Assembly: GCA_025358395.1 (NCBI GenBank)
Contig: JANYJT010000180.1
Span: forward strand, 1-34,516
Source of the DNA: Bacteroidia bacterium
Lineage (GTDB): Bacteria; Bacteroidota; Bacteroidia; Bacteroidales; Prolixibacteraceae
Direction of reading: 5' to 3'
DNA: 34,516 bases
The notes under the pieces are model-generated. The model was not told where the DNA came from. It saw nothing but the letters and a program-made list of their open reading frames with translations, and made no database searches. Below are positions 1 through 14,386 of the stretch, one piece after another. Numbering within the stretch: the first letter of the stretch is position 1; each line of letters begins with the position of its first letter. Position numbers and translations under genes: made by a program.

Positions 1-237
1 TGCAACTTCATTGGAACTAAAAAAGCTCCAATCAGATTGAATTTTTAAACTAAGTGGTAAACCGCTTTCTACTGTTTTAAAGTTGTCGATTAATTCCTGA
101 AAAAAATCATACAATTCAGAAATATCTAAAAGATTTTGAGAAGTGGAATTACAAACTATGCAATCACCAATTTCAACACTCGTAAGAATAAAACCTTTTA
201 ATTCTTTATCAGAAAAGCAATTAGGACATACTTTCAT
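1..237 (-). CDS. Probable HEPN/RES-type toxin, N-terminal part (runs off window)
   Basis: Only the first 79 codons are inside the window; the frame is open to the left edge. The start is the ATG at 237, five bases after the stop of the preceding sce7725-family gene, so the two are probably cotranscribed. The visible part has two CxxC pairs (C4/C7 and C26/C29), which suggests a small zinc ribbon, followed by a helical stretch and a QSDWSFFS motif near residues 67-74. This layout resembles the N-terminal domain that precedes RES domains in HEPN/RES proteins; RES domains are known as NAD+-degrading toxins in other systems. The RES catalytic part, if present, lies outside the window, so the toxin assignment is inference from the N-terminus and the neighbours. 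It could instead be another zinc-ribbon protein. Confidence 0.5.
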   Translation of the reverse strand, partial: MKVCPNCFSDKELKGFILTSVEIGDCIVCNSTSQNLLDISELYDFFQELIDNFKTVESGLPLSLKIQSDWSFFSSNEVA

Positions 238-242
238 AAATA

Positions 243-1178
243 CTATCTATTCATTAAAAAGTGGCTTATAACCAACAAATGATTTTTGATAGATAATTTT
301 TTTACAGTTCCTAAACCTGGGTAATGCTCATTGTCAAAATAAGATTCTAGCTCAGTTATTGCAGAATTATTTAATTGTCTTCGCCTACAATAGTTAACGG
401 CCTTTGATGCAGCTTCTGCAAATTTTCCCTGAACGTTTGATATTGAATCGTTGGTTTCTGATGTAAAATGTCTTATCCAGATTTGATTTTCTCCATCTAA
501 ATAAGTTAAATGGATAACAACTGCTCTTGGAGTACTACCTCCGTCAATGTATTCACTTGGTAGAACAGTATAATCAGAAAAACCATTAAAGCCATCTTCG
601 ATATAGTATTTATGTTCTTCTGAAAATCTATGTTCTTGGATTTCTAAATAGTCACTATTACGAGCTTGTTTTTCAAATAAATCATCAAGACGAATATAAT
701 TTTTGTTGAGATCCTTAACAAATCTGTGAAGCGTTCTATTTCGATTAGGGTCATTAACATTTATTGATGAAACTTCCGTTCTTTCTACCAAACGCCTAAA
801 TTCGCGATCATCTGGATTGACATCATTTTGACAGATTACCATACAATTGGTAAGGCCAGAATTCTCAATACTCTGATTTATAAAATCTGAATTATTTTTG
901 TAATGAAAAGCTGGCAAAAACATTGCATCTTCTAATGCAGCTAAGTATTCAATGTAAAAATTACTATCCCCTGCAAGTTCACCAATTGTCGGATTGACAA
1001 TTAGATAAGCAGTTTGGCCTTTGTCTTGGAATATTTTATGTGCTAAGGTTAAATTGTTGTGAGTTTCTTTAACTGGTTCCAAAACTGGAATAATAATACC
1101 TTGAGTTGCATCTTCTAACGCTAACTCCCTTAAAGCTATTAGTTCGAATTGTCTTGCTCGTAAAAATGGATAGTACAT
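243..1178 (-). CDS. sce7725 / beta-protein family protein
   Basis: This 311-residue protein opens with YYPFLRARQFELIALREL, the characteristic start of the sce7725 family, related to the phage T4-like 'beta protein' domain. It has no signal peptide and no obvious membrane segment, so it is likely cytoplasmic. Regular alternation of short beta and alpha segments (for example GIIIPVLEPVK near 27-37 and AYLIVNPTIGE near 57-67) suggests a barrel-like fold. The molecular function is unknown. It starts 4 bp after the stop of the sce7726-family gene and ends 5 bp before the HEPN/RES-like gene, so all three probably form one transcript. Members of this family are repeatedly found beside sce7726 proteins, which supports a joint role, plausibly in defence. 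The DNA is visibly more AT-rich than the flanking parE gene, consistent with acquisition by transfer. Family identity is fairly secure; function is not. Confidence 0.75.
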   Translation of the reverse strand: MYYPFLRARQFELIALRELALEDATQGIIIPVLEPVKETHNNLTLAHKIFQDKGQTAYLIVNPTIGELAGDSNFYIEYLAALEDAMFLPAFHYKNNSDFINQSIENSGLTNCMVICQNDVNPDDREFRRLVERTEVSSINVNDPNRNRTLHRFVKDLNKNYIRLDDLFEKQARNSDYLEIQEHRFSEEHKYYIEDGFNGFSDYTVLPSEYIDGGSTPRAVVIHLTYLDGENQIWIRHFTSETNDSISNVQGKFAEAASKAVNYCRRRQLNNSAITELESYFDNEHYPGLGTVKKLSIKNHLLVISHFLMNR

Positions 1179-1182
1179 ATGT

Positions 1183-2040
1183 CTATAGTTGAATAGTTGT
1201 TTTTAATGTTTCTATCATTTTATTTTTTGTGTCTCGATTCATTCTTAGAGCTAAAAACAACTGATTAAACTCTTTATAATATCTTGCTGATAAAGCATTG
1301 CTGGTGCTTCTCCTTTTTATTTCATCCATGAAAAGCTTGTTTAATTTGATTTTTGGTATCACAAAAATCAATTCGCTACAAATCTTAAATTGATTGAAAC
1401 TTGTCATTTCTGGGAGATAACCATAATGTTTTCTTACAATCGTCCTATATTCATTTGAATGTAAGATTGTCATAATAGTAGATGGTTCTATATCAAAATT
1501 GGTTATAGCGTTGCGATAAAGTGAAAAGGTATTTTCATTCTTTGCATCATATATGATAAGGCCAATAGAGTCTTCTTGTTTTTCGTAGATGTTTAACTTT
1601 GATTTCGGAATAATTAGAAATATTTGATTAAAAGCTTTTTTGTAGTTTTCAAGTTGCAAGGTCAAACGAGCATCGCTATCAAGTTCTGTCTTAATTTCAA
1701 AAATCTTTGAGCAACCGTTGAACATTACTATATCTGCAATAGAGTTGCCAACTCTAAACTCACTGAAAATTTGAGAGTTTGTTTCACCTAGTTCTTTTAT
1801 TAGCCATTCATTTAAGAATTCATTCTTAAATATGTATTCATTTTGATAATTGTCTGCTAGAACCGAATATATATATTTAAGATAATCTAGATAGGTTGAA
1901 TTTTGGGATTTCAACCATTTTTCGTCATATCTTTCAATCTTGTAATTTATAGAAGTGAAGTCCATTTTTAGCCAAGAAAGGACTTCACTCCGAGAAAACA
2001 AGGAGGAATAGTCGCGTAATTGGTTAATATGGTATTTCAT
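1183..2040 (-). CDS. sce7726 family protein, PD-(D/E)xK nuclease-like
   Basis: This 285-residue cytoplasmic protein is the first gene of the left-edge cassette. Residues 94-117 carry a pattern typical of PD-(D/E)xK nucleases: E94, then ADIV with D103, then IFEIK with E115 and K117. After this come TELDSDARL and a helix with QLENYKKAF, the usual helix after the active-site strands. This matches the sce7726 family, whose conserved core is the EFRV...ADI...EIKTE region. The family has no settled biochemical role; by fold it may cut DNA or RNA, or keep only the fold. The N-terminal 80 residues (LDYLKYIYSVLADNYQNEYI) are helical. A TAnnTTTG promoter element sits about 27 bp upstream. The next gene begins 4 bp downstream. 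Family assignment is good; nuclease activity is inference. Confidence 0.75.
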   Translation of the reverse strand: MKYHINQLRDYSSLFSRSEVLSWLKMDFTSINYKIERYDEKWLKSQNSTYLDYLKYIYSVLADNYQNEYIFKNEFLNEWLIKELGETNSQIFSEFRVGNSIADIVMFNGCSKIFEIKTELDSDARLTLQLENYKKAFNQIFLIIPKSKLNIYEKQEDSIGLIIYDAKNENTFSLYRNAITNFDIEPSTIMTILHSNEYRTIVRKHYGYLPEMTSFNQFKICSELIFVIPKIKLNKLFMDEIKRRSTSNALSARYYKEFNQLFLALRMNRDTKNKMIETLKTTIQL

Positions 2041-2066
2041 TACTGTTTCTATTAATTATTTCGGTT

Positions 2067-2074
2067 CAAATTTA
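2067..2074 (-). promoter_or_regulatory. Candidate -7 promoter element for the sce7726 cassette
   Basis: On the minus strand this reads TAAATTTG, an exact match to the Bacteroidota -7 consensus TAnnTTTG. It would start transcription about 20 bases before the ATG at 2040. No convincing TTG is seen at the -33 position, so only half of the promoter is supported. Confidence 0.4.
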
Positions 2075-2140
2075 CGTTTTTCTTGTCTTCTTCCTGCCAT
2101 TTTTGCTCGGTAATTGTCTTTTTAGCATTGGCGGTAACTC

Positions 2141-2168
2141 ATGTCTCATATCTCATGTCTCATATCTC
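2141..2168. repeat. Two-copy 14-bp tandem repeat over the parE stop codon
   Basis: The unit ATGTCTCATATCTC occurs at 2141-2154 and again at 2155-2168 without change. The right-hand copy encodes the last residues and the stop codon of parE (stop at 2160-2162), so the C-terminus of ParE is partly made of repeat sequence. The region between parE and the sce7726 gene otherwise holds only the cassette promoter. Confidence 0.85.
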
Positions 2169-3992
2169 ATCTTTCTCTACATGCAGATTTTCTATAATGA
2201 AGTCCTGTCTGTCCGGCGTATTTTTGCCCATGTAAAATTCAAGCATCTCGACAATCGACTCATTTTTGTTCAGAATCACAGGATCGAGGCGGATCTGTTC
2301 ACCAATGAAATTTTTAAATTCATCGGGAGAAATCTCCCCCAGTCCTTTGAAACGTGTGATCTCAACACCTGATGCCAGAATTTTAACTGCTGCATCACGC
2401 TCTTGTTCTGAATAGCAGTATTCAGTACGCTTTTTGTTCCGTACCCTGAAGAGCGGCGTTTGCAGGATGTACAAATGCCCTCTGCGGATCAGTTCAGGAA
2501 AAAACTGGAGGAAAAAAGTGATCAGCAGAAGACGGATGTGCATGCCATCCACGTCGGCATCTGTGGCAATGATCACTTTGTTGTAGCGCAGTTCATCGAT
2601 ACCTTCCTCAATGTTCAGCGCCGCCTGCAAGAGGTTAAATTCCTCGTTTTCGTAAACAATTTTCTTTGTAAGACCATACGAATTCAATGGTTTACCCCTC
2701 AGGCTGAAAACGGCTTGAGAATTGACATCCCTTGATTTGGTAATGGAACCGCTGGCTGAGTCGCCCTCAGTAATAAAAATGGAGCTGACATCCTTGTTTT
2801 CGTGGTTGGTATTGTAATGTAACCGACAGTCTCTCAGTTTTTTGTTGTGAAGGCTCACCTTCTTTGCCCGCTGTTTGGCCAGTTTCTGAATGCCGGATAT
2901 CGCTTTCCGCTCTCTTTCAGATTCCTGTATCCGCCGTAGCAGCACATCTGCGGTCTGCGGATTCTTATGCAGGTAATTCCCCAGTTCTTTCTGGATGAAA
3001 TTCATCACGAAGTTTCGCACCGACATGCCATCCGGCGAAATGTCCCTTGATCCCAGTTTGGTCTTGGTCTGGGATTCAAAAACAGGCTCTTCTACTTTTA
3101 TGCTAATGGCTGCAACGATGGAGGCCCTGATATCCGAGGCATCGAACTCTTTTTTGTAAAAATCCCGGATGGTTTTGATCAGTGCTTCGCGAAAAGCTGC
3201 CAGGTGTGTACCTCCCTGAACAGTGTGCTGTCCGTTGACAAACGAATAGTAATCCTCGCCGTACTGATTTCCGTGGGTAATGGCACTCTCGATGTCTTCT
3301 CCCTTGAGGTGAATAATCGGATAAAGGGGTTCCTGTCCGATGTTTTCGTTTAGCAGGTCATAGAGCCCGTTTTTTGAGAGGTATTTTTCACCGTTGTAGT
3401 TGATCACCAATCCGGCATTCAGATAAGTGTAGTTTTTCAGCATAGCCACCACATACTCGTCGATGTAGTGGTAAGTTTTGAAAATATCATCGTCAGGCGT
3501 GAAAACGACCGTTGTCCCATTGGGTTCTTCGGTAGGAAGCTCATCGTTTTCAACTACAACATCCCCCTTTGAAAACTCAATGATCTTTATCCTGCCATCA
3601 CGGACAGATTTGATTGAAAATGCCATCGACAGGGCGTTGACAGCTTTGATCCCGACACCGTTGAGCCCTACCGATTTTTTGAAAGCCTTGGAATCGTATT
3701 TTGCCCCGGTGTTCATGCGGGCAGCGACGTCCATCAGTTTGCCCAAGGGTATGCCACGGCCATAGTCGCGAACAGAAATCCTTTGATCAGATACCTGGAT
3801 ATCGATCTTCTTGCCGTTACCCATCATGAACTCGTCGACAGAATTATCTATGACCTCTTTGAGCAGGACATAGATGCCATCATCGGCTGCTGAGCCGTCA
3901 CCGAGTTTGCCAATATACATTCCCGGTCGCTTTCTGATGTGTTCTTTCCAGTCGAGTGTACGTATCGAATCTTCAGAATACCCTTGAACCAT
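2160..3992 (-). CDS. parE: DNA topoisomerase IV subunit B
   Basis: ATPase subunit of a type IIA topoisomerase, which with ParC unlinks replicated chromosomes. The 610-residue length fits ParE rather than a long GyrB. The GHKL ATPase domain shows [11 protein letters not shown] (45-55, with E46 and N50), RDYGRGIP (75-82) and the glycine-rich lid [14 protein letters not shown] (109-122). The transducer lysine lies in QTKTKLGS (308-315). The TOPRIM domain has EGDSASGS (409-416), LRGKPLN (431-437) and the metal-binding DADVDG (478-483). All key residues are present, so it should be active. In many Bacteroidota parC follows parE directly; here the next gene is the sce7726 cassette, so parC is displaced or elsewhere. 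GyrB is the alternative, but the short insert-free C-terminus favours ParE. Confidence 0.92.
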   Translation of the reverse strand: MVQGYSEDSIRTLDWKEHIRKRPGMYIGKLGDGSAADDGIYVLLKEVIDNSVDEFMMGNGKKIDIQVSDQRISVRDYGRGIPLGKLMDVAARMNTGAKYDSKAFKKSVGLNGVGIKAVNALSMAFSIKSVRDGRIKIIEFSKGDVVVENDELPTEEPNGTTVVFTPDDDIFKTYHYIDEYVVAMLKNYTYLNAGLVINYNGEKYLSKNGLYDLLNENIGQEPLYPIIHLKGEDIESAITHGNQYGEDYYSFVNGQHTVQGGTHLAAFREALIKTIRDFYKKEFDASDIRASIVAAISIKVEEPVFESQTKTKLGSRDISPDGMSVRNFVMNFIQKELGNYLHKNPQTADVLLRRIQESERERKAISGIQKLAKQRAKKVSLHNKKLRDCRLHYNTNHENKDVSSIFITEGDSASGSITKSRDVNSQAVFSLRGKPLNSYGLTKKIVYENEEFNLLQAALNIEEGIDELRYNKVIIATDADVDGMHIRLLLITFFLQFFPELIRRGHLYILQTPLFRVRNKKRTEYCYSEQERDAAVKILASGVEITRFKGLGEISPDEFKNFIGEQIRLDPVILNKNESIVEMLEFYMGKNTPDRQDFIIENLHVEKDEI

Positions 3993-4008
3993 TCATTTTG
4001 AGTTTGCA

Positions 4009-4016
4009 CAAATATA
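4009..4016 (-). promoter_or_regulatory. Candidate -7 promoter element for parE
   Basis: The minus strand reads TATATTTG, matching TAnnTTTG, 16 bases before the parE ATG, which would give a leader of roughly ten bases. It lies between the upstream hairpin and parE, a sensible place for a promoter. No clear -33 TTG is seen. Confidence 0.4.
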
Positions 4017-4025
4017 TAGAAATAA

Positions 4026-4051
4026 GGGAGCGATTTTTTAGAATCGCTCCC
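4026..4051 (-). terminator. Hairpin terminator after the glycosidase operon
   Basis: A perfect 10-bp inverted repeat, GGGAGCGATT at 4026-4035 and AATCGCTCCC at 4042-4051, encloses a 6-base loop. It begins 45 bp beyond the beta-galactosidase stop. On the minus strand it is followed by TTATTTC, a modest T-tract. It separates the sugar-enzyme operon from parE. Confidence 0.8.
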
Positions 4052-4096
4052 TCAGTAATGAACAACCGACGGTTGATAAATATTGTATTAATACCC

Positions 4097-9993
<5,897 letters not shown>

Positions 9994-9995
9994 GG

Positions 9996-10058
9996 ATTTG
10001 AAAATGGAGAGATTTGAAAATTTGAAAATTTGAAGATGGGAAAATGGGAAAATGAGAA
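9996..10058. repeat. Low-complexity GATTTGAAAA/GGGAAAAT repeats between glycosidase genes
   Basis: The spacer between the amylase stop and the rhamnosidase ATG is made almost entirely of short, imperfect repeats: ATTTGAAAA and TTTGAAAATT in overlapping copies, then AAGATGGGAAAATGGGAAAATGAG. It shows no hairpin or promoter match. It may be slippage-derived spacer DNA. Confidence 0.6.
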
Positions 10059-10075
10059 AGGCCGGAATGATCTTT

Positions 10076-11947
10076 CTATTTGACTTCGAGAATAACAGAT
10101 TCGAGAGGTTTCAATTCTAATTTGATCCTGCCGGTTCCGTTGTACACCTTAAGCTTGAATTTGTTGGCATCATTCAGGTGATCCGTCAATACATAATCTC
10201 CATTTTTCAGATTCCGGATTTTTAAGATTTCTGCAGGAATCAGAAGGTTAAACTCATGAGATTGGTCCGGATCGAAATTTGCAGTGATCACAAGTTTTTG
10301 CTTTTCGCACCAGCGAACAAACGAGAATAATTTGTCTGAATAACCTGTAGATTTTTCGCGGTTTAAGCTTTGTATTTCCCGGTATTCTCCCATCAACGCC
10401 GGGGCGGTAATGGTAAAATTGAGTAATCGCTTGTAGAAGGCGCGCAGCTCTTTTTCAGCTTTCGACAGTTTTCCTCCGTCAAAAGCGCCACCATTCATCC
10501 AGCGCTGGTGTGCAGGAACTCCGATGTAATCGAAAATAGAGGTCCTGGATGGTTTTCCGAATCCTGCATTTTCGGCTCCTTGCTCACCGACTTCCTGGCC
10601 AAAATAGATCAGGGTAGGAGAGGTGCTGATGGTTGCGGATACTACCAGGGCTGGTTTTCCCTTGACCGCACTGCCTGCAAACGCCGGACTTGCCAATCTC
10701 TGCTCATCGTGATTCTCCAAAAAGTGAAGCATGTTGTGTTCAATGTCTGCCAGATCTGTTTGAATTTTAACCAGTCGATCGGCAGGTGCCTTACCCTGCA
10801 TCACTTTTTTCAAGGTATCATAAAAGGCGACTTTGTCATAGAGATAGTCCATCTTACCGGAATGGATGTAAGCCCGGTACTGTGCAGGATTGTAAACCTC
10901 TGCCACCAGGGTGGTTTTAGGATATTCCATTTTGATGGTACTGTTGAGGTAGCTCCAGAACTCTACAGGAACCATCTCTGCCATGTCGAAACGGAAGCCA
11001 TCGACCCCGAATTTGAGCCAATATAGGCAGATATCCCGGAATTTCACCCAACTGTCAGGAACTGATTTGCCTTGCCAAAAGGCATAGTGATCAGGAATAG
11101 ATTTTTGGTCAAAACCATTGGGAAGCAGATCAAAATCACTACTTCCATCCGGACGAATTCCATAGTTAACTTTGACGGTTTCGTACCAGTCGTCGGCTCG
11201 TGGCTGCGCCAGTCCGGAACCATTGCCGGTCCATTTGGCCGGGGTCTCATCAAATTTTCCGTCTGAAAGCGGATTAGGTTCTCCGCCAAGCGGTTTCTCA
11301 CTCAGAATTGGCGCCTGAAAGGGTACTCCCGGCAGGTAATAGAAATTGTTGTTTCTGGCATATCCGACTGATTTGTCATCGGTTTCACCAAAGTCTTTTG
11401 TCCCGACGGGTTTAGCGATTGAATGATAATTTCGGGCCACATGGTTTGGGACGATGTCGATGATAACTTTCAGCCCCTGCCGGTGAGTGCGCAGCACGAG
11501 AGATCTGAATTCTTCCAATCGGTTTGCCGGATCCGTTGCCAGATCGGGATCAACGGTGTAGTAATCCTTGACAGCATAGGGCGATCCGGCCCGACCTTTA
11601 ACGACATCCGGATCATCGTTGGTAATTCCGTATTTTGAATAATCTCTGATCACATCGTGATGCAGCACACCGGTAAACCAGATGTGCGTAACTCCCAGCG
11701 ATTTGATCTCCTGAAGCGCTTTTGGCGTGAAATCCTTGAATTTTCCTACGCCATTTTCTTCGATGGTGCCCCACGGTTTATTTGCCGTATTTGTATTTCC
11801 GAAAAGGCGGGTAAATACTTGGTAGATAACCATTTTTCGTGAGGTTATAAGAGTTGGATCATCTGGCTTTTGGTAGGCAGGATCTATTTTGAACCCAAAA
11901 ATGAAAAGGAGAGACAAAATAAGGATCGATTTCACTGGTTTATTCAT
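10076..11947 (-). CDS. Exported GH13 alpha-amylase family enzyme
   Basis: Alpha-glucan-active enzyme of 623 residues from the chosen start. The frame is open to 12007, but the ATG at 11947 begins a signal-like helix (MNKPVKSILILSLLFIFGF) and is preferred. In this numbering the conserved GH13 regions are DIVPNH (164-169), GFRFDMAE with nucleophile D321, LVAEVYNP with acid/base E350, and ENHDEQ with D414. All three catalytic acids are present. The N-terminal barrel starts at KMVIYQVFTRLFGN. There is no lipobox, so the protein is probably periplasmic or anchored by an uncleaved helix. It is the first gene of the three-enzyme run, followed after 82 bp by the GH78 gene. No SusC/SusD pair or regulator is adjacent. 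The exact specificity (amylase, cyclomaltodextrinase or another) cannot be decided. Confidence 0.85.
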   Translation of the reverse strand: MNKPVKSILILSLLFIFGFKIDPAYQKPDDPTLITSRKMVIYQVFTRLFGNTNTANKPWGTIEENGVGKFKDFTPKALQEIKSLGVTHIWFTGVLHHDVIRDYSKYGITNDDPDVVKGRAGSPYAVKDYYTVDPDLATDPANRLEEFRSLVLRTHRQGLKVIIDIVPNHVARNYHSIAKPVGTKDFGETDDKSVGYARNNNFYYLPGVPFQAPILSEKPLGGEPNPLSDGKFDETPAKWTGNGSGLAQPRADDWYETVKVNYGIRPDGSSDFDLLPNGFDQKSIPDHYAFWQGKSVPDSWVKFRDICLYWLKFGVDGFRFDMAEMVPVEFWSYLNSTIKMEYPKTTLVAEVYNPAQYRAYIHSGKMDYLYDKVAFYDTLKKVMQGKAPADRLVKIQTDLADIEHNMLHFLENHDEQRLASPAFAGSAVKGKPALVVSATISTSPTLIYFGQEVGEQGAENAGFGKPSRTSIFDYIGVPAHQRWMNGGAFDGGKLSKAEKELRAFYKRLLNFTITAPALMGEYREIQSLNREKSTGYSDKLFSFVRWCEKQKLVITANFDPDQSHEFNLLIPAEILKIRNLKNGDYVLTDHLNDANKFKLKVYNGTGRIKLELKPLESVILEVK

Positions 11948-12049
11948 GGAGGAATGTGTAAAAAATTGCTGAAATGAGCTTGAAGAGCGGACAGGAGTGG
12001 ATTTCAAATCCGCTCCTTCGGCTTCATGTAAAGGTAAATATTAAGTTAT

Positions 12050-12057
12050 TATCTTTG
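12050..12057 (+). promoter_or_regulatory. Candidate -7 element for the Nramp gene
   Basis: TATCTTTG matches TAnnTTTG exactly but lies only 4 bases before the ATG at 12062, so transcription would begin at or next to the start codon. No clear -33 TTG is seen. If real, the mRNA is leaderless or nearly so. Confidence 0.35.
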
Positions 12058-12061
12058 CTTG

Positions 12062-13333
12062 ATGAGCAAGAAAACTGGTGGTTTTTTAGAAAATATAGAC
12101 CGGAAAGATTACCGGCCAAAGTTTGGAGGACTAGAGATTCTGAAGTATCTCGGTCCCGGACTCCTGGTGACCGTCGGTTTTATCGATCCGGGGAATTGGG
12201 CATCCAATCTCGCAGCAGGCGCTAACTTTGGATATCTTTTACTTTGGATGGTCACTTTTTCGACCATCATGCTCATTATGCTTCAGCACAATGTGGCACA
12301 CCTGGGCATTGCCACCGGACTCTGTCTATCTGAGGCGACCACCAAATTTATCAAACCTGCTTACTCAAAACCTATTTTGGCCTCTGCGATGCTTGCTTCA
12401 GTTTCCACCTCTCTGGCCGAGATTCTGGGCGGTGCCATCGCATTAAACATGCTTTTCGATATCCCTATTCGTGCCGGATCTATTCTTGTGGTCATTTTTG
12501 TAATGATCATGCTTTTTACCAATGGATACCGGATGATTGAAAAGTGGATTATTGCCTTTGTCTCTGTGATTGGGCTTTCATTTATTTATGAGCTCTCCCT
12601 TGTGCAGATAGATTGGAACAGCGCCATACATTCATGGGTGACTCCATCTTTTCCAAATGGTTCTATTTTGATCATAATGAGTGTGTTGGGTGCCGTGGTG
12701 ATGCCGCACAACCTTTTTCTGCACAGTGAAATCATCCAAAGCCGTCAGTGGAACAAGGAAGACGATAAAACGATCAAGAAGCAGCTCAACTACGAATTTT
12801 TGGATACGCTTATCTCCATGCTTGTGGGTTGGGCCATCAACAGTGCCATGATTTTGCTGGCTGCCGCCACTTTTTTCAAAACAGGCACACGGGTAACAGA
12901 ATTACAGCAGGCCCAGGGATTGCTTGCACCCTTGCTGGGTGTCCATTCGGGGATAGTCTTTGCCGTTGCCTTGCTGTTCGCAGGAGTTGCTTCGACCATT
13001 ACATCCGGAATGGCTGCAGGATCCATCTTTTCAGGCATATTTCAGGAGCCTTATGATATCAAGGACAATCACTCCCGACTGGGTGTAGCCATCTCCTTCG
13101 TCGTAGCATTACTTATTATTTTCGTGATTTCCAATCCTTTTCAGGGACTTATTTATTCTCAGATGTTATTAAGTATCCAGTTGCCTGTCACCATCTTTCT
13201 GCAAGTCTACCTTACTTCATCAGAAAAGGTGATGGGGAAGTACAAAAACACCAGGCTAGATGCGGTTTTGCTTTGCCTGATTGGCGCGGTGGTGACAGGA
13301 TTGAATATTGCGCTGTTGATCAGCCTGTTTTAG
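12062..13333 (+). CDS. Nramp-family divalent metal (Mn2+/Fe2+) transporter
   Basis: Proton-coupled importer of transition metals in the inner membrane, 423 residues, with about eleven hydrophobic segments. The two signature motifs are intact: DPGN at 42-45 in the first helix, and MPHN at 214-217 in the sixth. D42, N45 and M214 are the expected metal ligands, and the methionine favours Mn2+, Fe2+ and similar ions over Mg2+ or Ca2+. A TTG three bases upstream is in frame, but the ATG at 12062 is preferred. It is transcribed alone, divergent from the glycosidase operon and convergent with the lipoprotein gene, overlapping the latter's stop codon. MntH is the closest named homologue, but no metal-responsive site was recognised. 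Confidence 0.9.
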   Translation: MSKKTGGFLENIDRKDYRPKFGGLEILKYLGPGLLVTVGFIDPGNWASNLAAGANFGYLLLWMVTFSTIMLIMLQHNVAHLGIATGLCLSEATTKFIKPAYSKPILASAMLASVSTSLAEILGGAIALNMLFDIPIRAGSILVVIFVMIMLFTNGYRMIEKWIIAFVSVIGLSFIYELSLVQIDWNSAIHSWVTPSFPNGSILIIMSVLGAVVMPHNLFLHSEIIQSRQWNKEDDKTIKKQLNYEFLDTLISMLVGWAINSAMILLAAATFFKTGTRVTELQQAQGLLAPLLGVHSGIVFAVALLFAGVASTITSGMAAGSIFSGIFQEPYDIKDNHSRLGVAISFVVALLIIFVISNPFQGLIYSQMLLSIQLPVTIFLQVYLTSSEKVMGKYKNTRLDAVLLCLIGAVVTGLNIALLISLF

Positions 13334-14208
13334 TTTTGGGTAACGGTGATGACTGGTAACGCCATGTGCCAGGCGGTAAGATTAACGGGATCCAGATCCT
13401 GGTACCCGAAGACTCCATCGCCGTTCTTATCCTCAAACTGCCAACAGCCATTGACATTAAAATCGACCACCAATCGCGAACCCTTGCCATCTGCCAGAAT
13501 AAATGCAGCTTTGGTTTTATAGATTGGATGGGTAATGGCATTGAAGAATTCAGGACTACCAAAGGGACCAAAATCTTTGCCAGATTTCCCTCCAAAATTG
13601 AGCCAGTTCACACCATTGCCGTCAATTGAATATTTGGCGGACCTCGGTACAACAGGTTCAAAGTTTGACCATGTGATCCAGCCTACTTCCTGTGAATCAA
13701 TAATTTGTGTCAGGTCGCCGGGTTGGTGCGGTCCACCTTCCGTATCGGCATCGTCCGACAAATAGATTCTGACATTTCTGTGTTCGATGCCATTTTTGGT
13801 GGTTGAAATAGCGATATTCATCTGTAGAAAATAAATGTCAAATTCGATGGACGAATAGTCGCCTTTAGGGATGGTTGTTCCATTAAACAAAGAATGAACG
13901 GCGCTATTATCTTTGAAATCAAACACCATAGAGGAACTCAATTTTGGTTGGTTAAATAATTCGGCATCGGCAGTACCGTTTGTCCCAATCAATCTGACAG
14001 CTTTAAGACCGATGTAGTAGCTGGCTGGGGTTTCTTTGGTCAGTGTAACGCCGGCCTTTAGACCGCTGGCTGATTTGTTTCCCTGAAAGCTGACCTTAAG
14101 CACCACTTCTTTTATCGAAGAACCGTCCAGGCTCGTCCCTTCCTTTTTGCAGCCAACCAGCACCAGTAAGGCGATGGCTGCAACAAATGACCAGAAATAT
14201 TTTTTCAT
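13330..14208 (-). CDS. Lipoprotein with an EF-hand-like calcium loop
   Basis: A 292-residue protein from the ATG at 14208; the frame extends to 14253, but only the inner start gives a proper lipoprotein signal, with lipobox LVGC and lipid-bearing C20. The body is mainly beta-rich, with PKGDYSSIEFDI near 114-125, reminiscent of DUF4382-type surface lipoproteins, though the match is not firm. Near the C-terminus DKNGDGVFGYQD (260-271) has the spacing of an EF-hand or dockerin loop: D260, N262, D264, G265 and D271. It may bind calcium. Its stop codon overlaps that of the convergent Nramp gene by 4 bp, leaving no room for a terminator. The function is unknown; location in the outer or inner membrane is inferred from the lipobox. 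Confidence 0.7.
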   Translation of the reverse strand: MKKYFWSFVAAIALLVLVGCKKEGTSLDGSSIKEVVLKVSFQGNKSASGLKAGVTLTKETPASYYIGLKAVRLIGTNGTADAELFNQPKLSSSMVFDFKDNSAVHSLFNGTTIPKGDYSSIEFDIYFLQMNIAISTTKNGIEHRNVRIYLSDDADTEGGPHQPGDLTQIIDSQEVGWITWSNFEPVVPRSAKYSIDGNGVNWLNFGGKSGKDFGPFGSPEFFNAITHPIYKTKAAFILADGKGSRLVVDFNVNGCWQFEDKNGDGVFGYQDLDPVNLTAWHMALPVITVTQN

Positions 14209-14386
14209 CAGAATATATTTAGTTAAACTGTTGGCCTGATGGAACATCCACATTTATATTCTCTCTTTTTTGTGAAAATTTGTTCATGGATGTTTCATGG
14301 CAATGATGTTTAATACATTGTGAAGTTAAAAATTACTTTCGAGAAATGCAAAAATGAGGAATGGGGATGGGGAGGGAATTTGCAGT

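Noticed and set aside
10508..11026. A 172-codon open frame on the plus strand inside the amylase gene
   Set aside because: It lies antisense to well-conserved GH13 motifs, its product matches nothing I recognise, and its composition is that of a reverse-strand shadow.
13320..13345. A bidirectional terminator between the Nramp and lipoprotein genes
   Set aside because: The stop codons overlap and no hairpin with T-tracts is visible around them.
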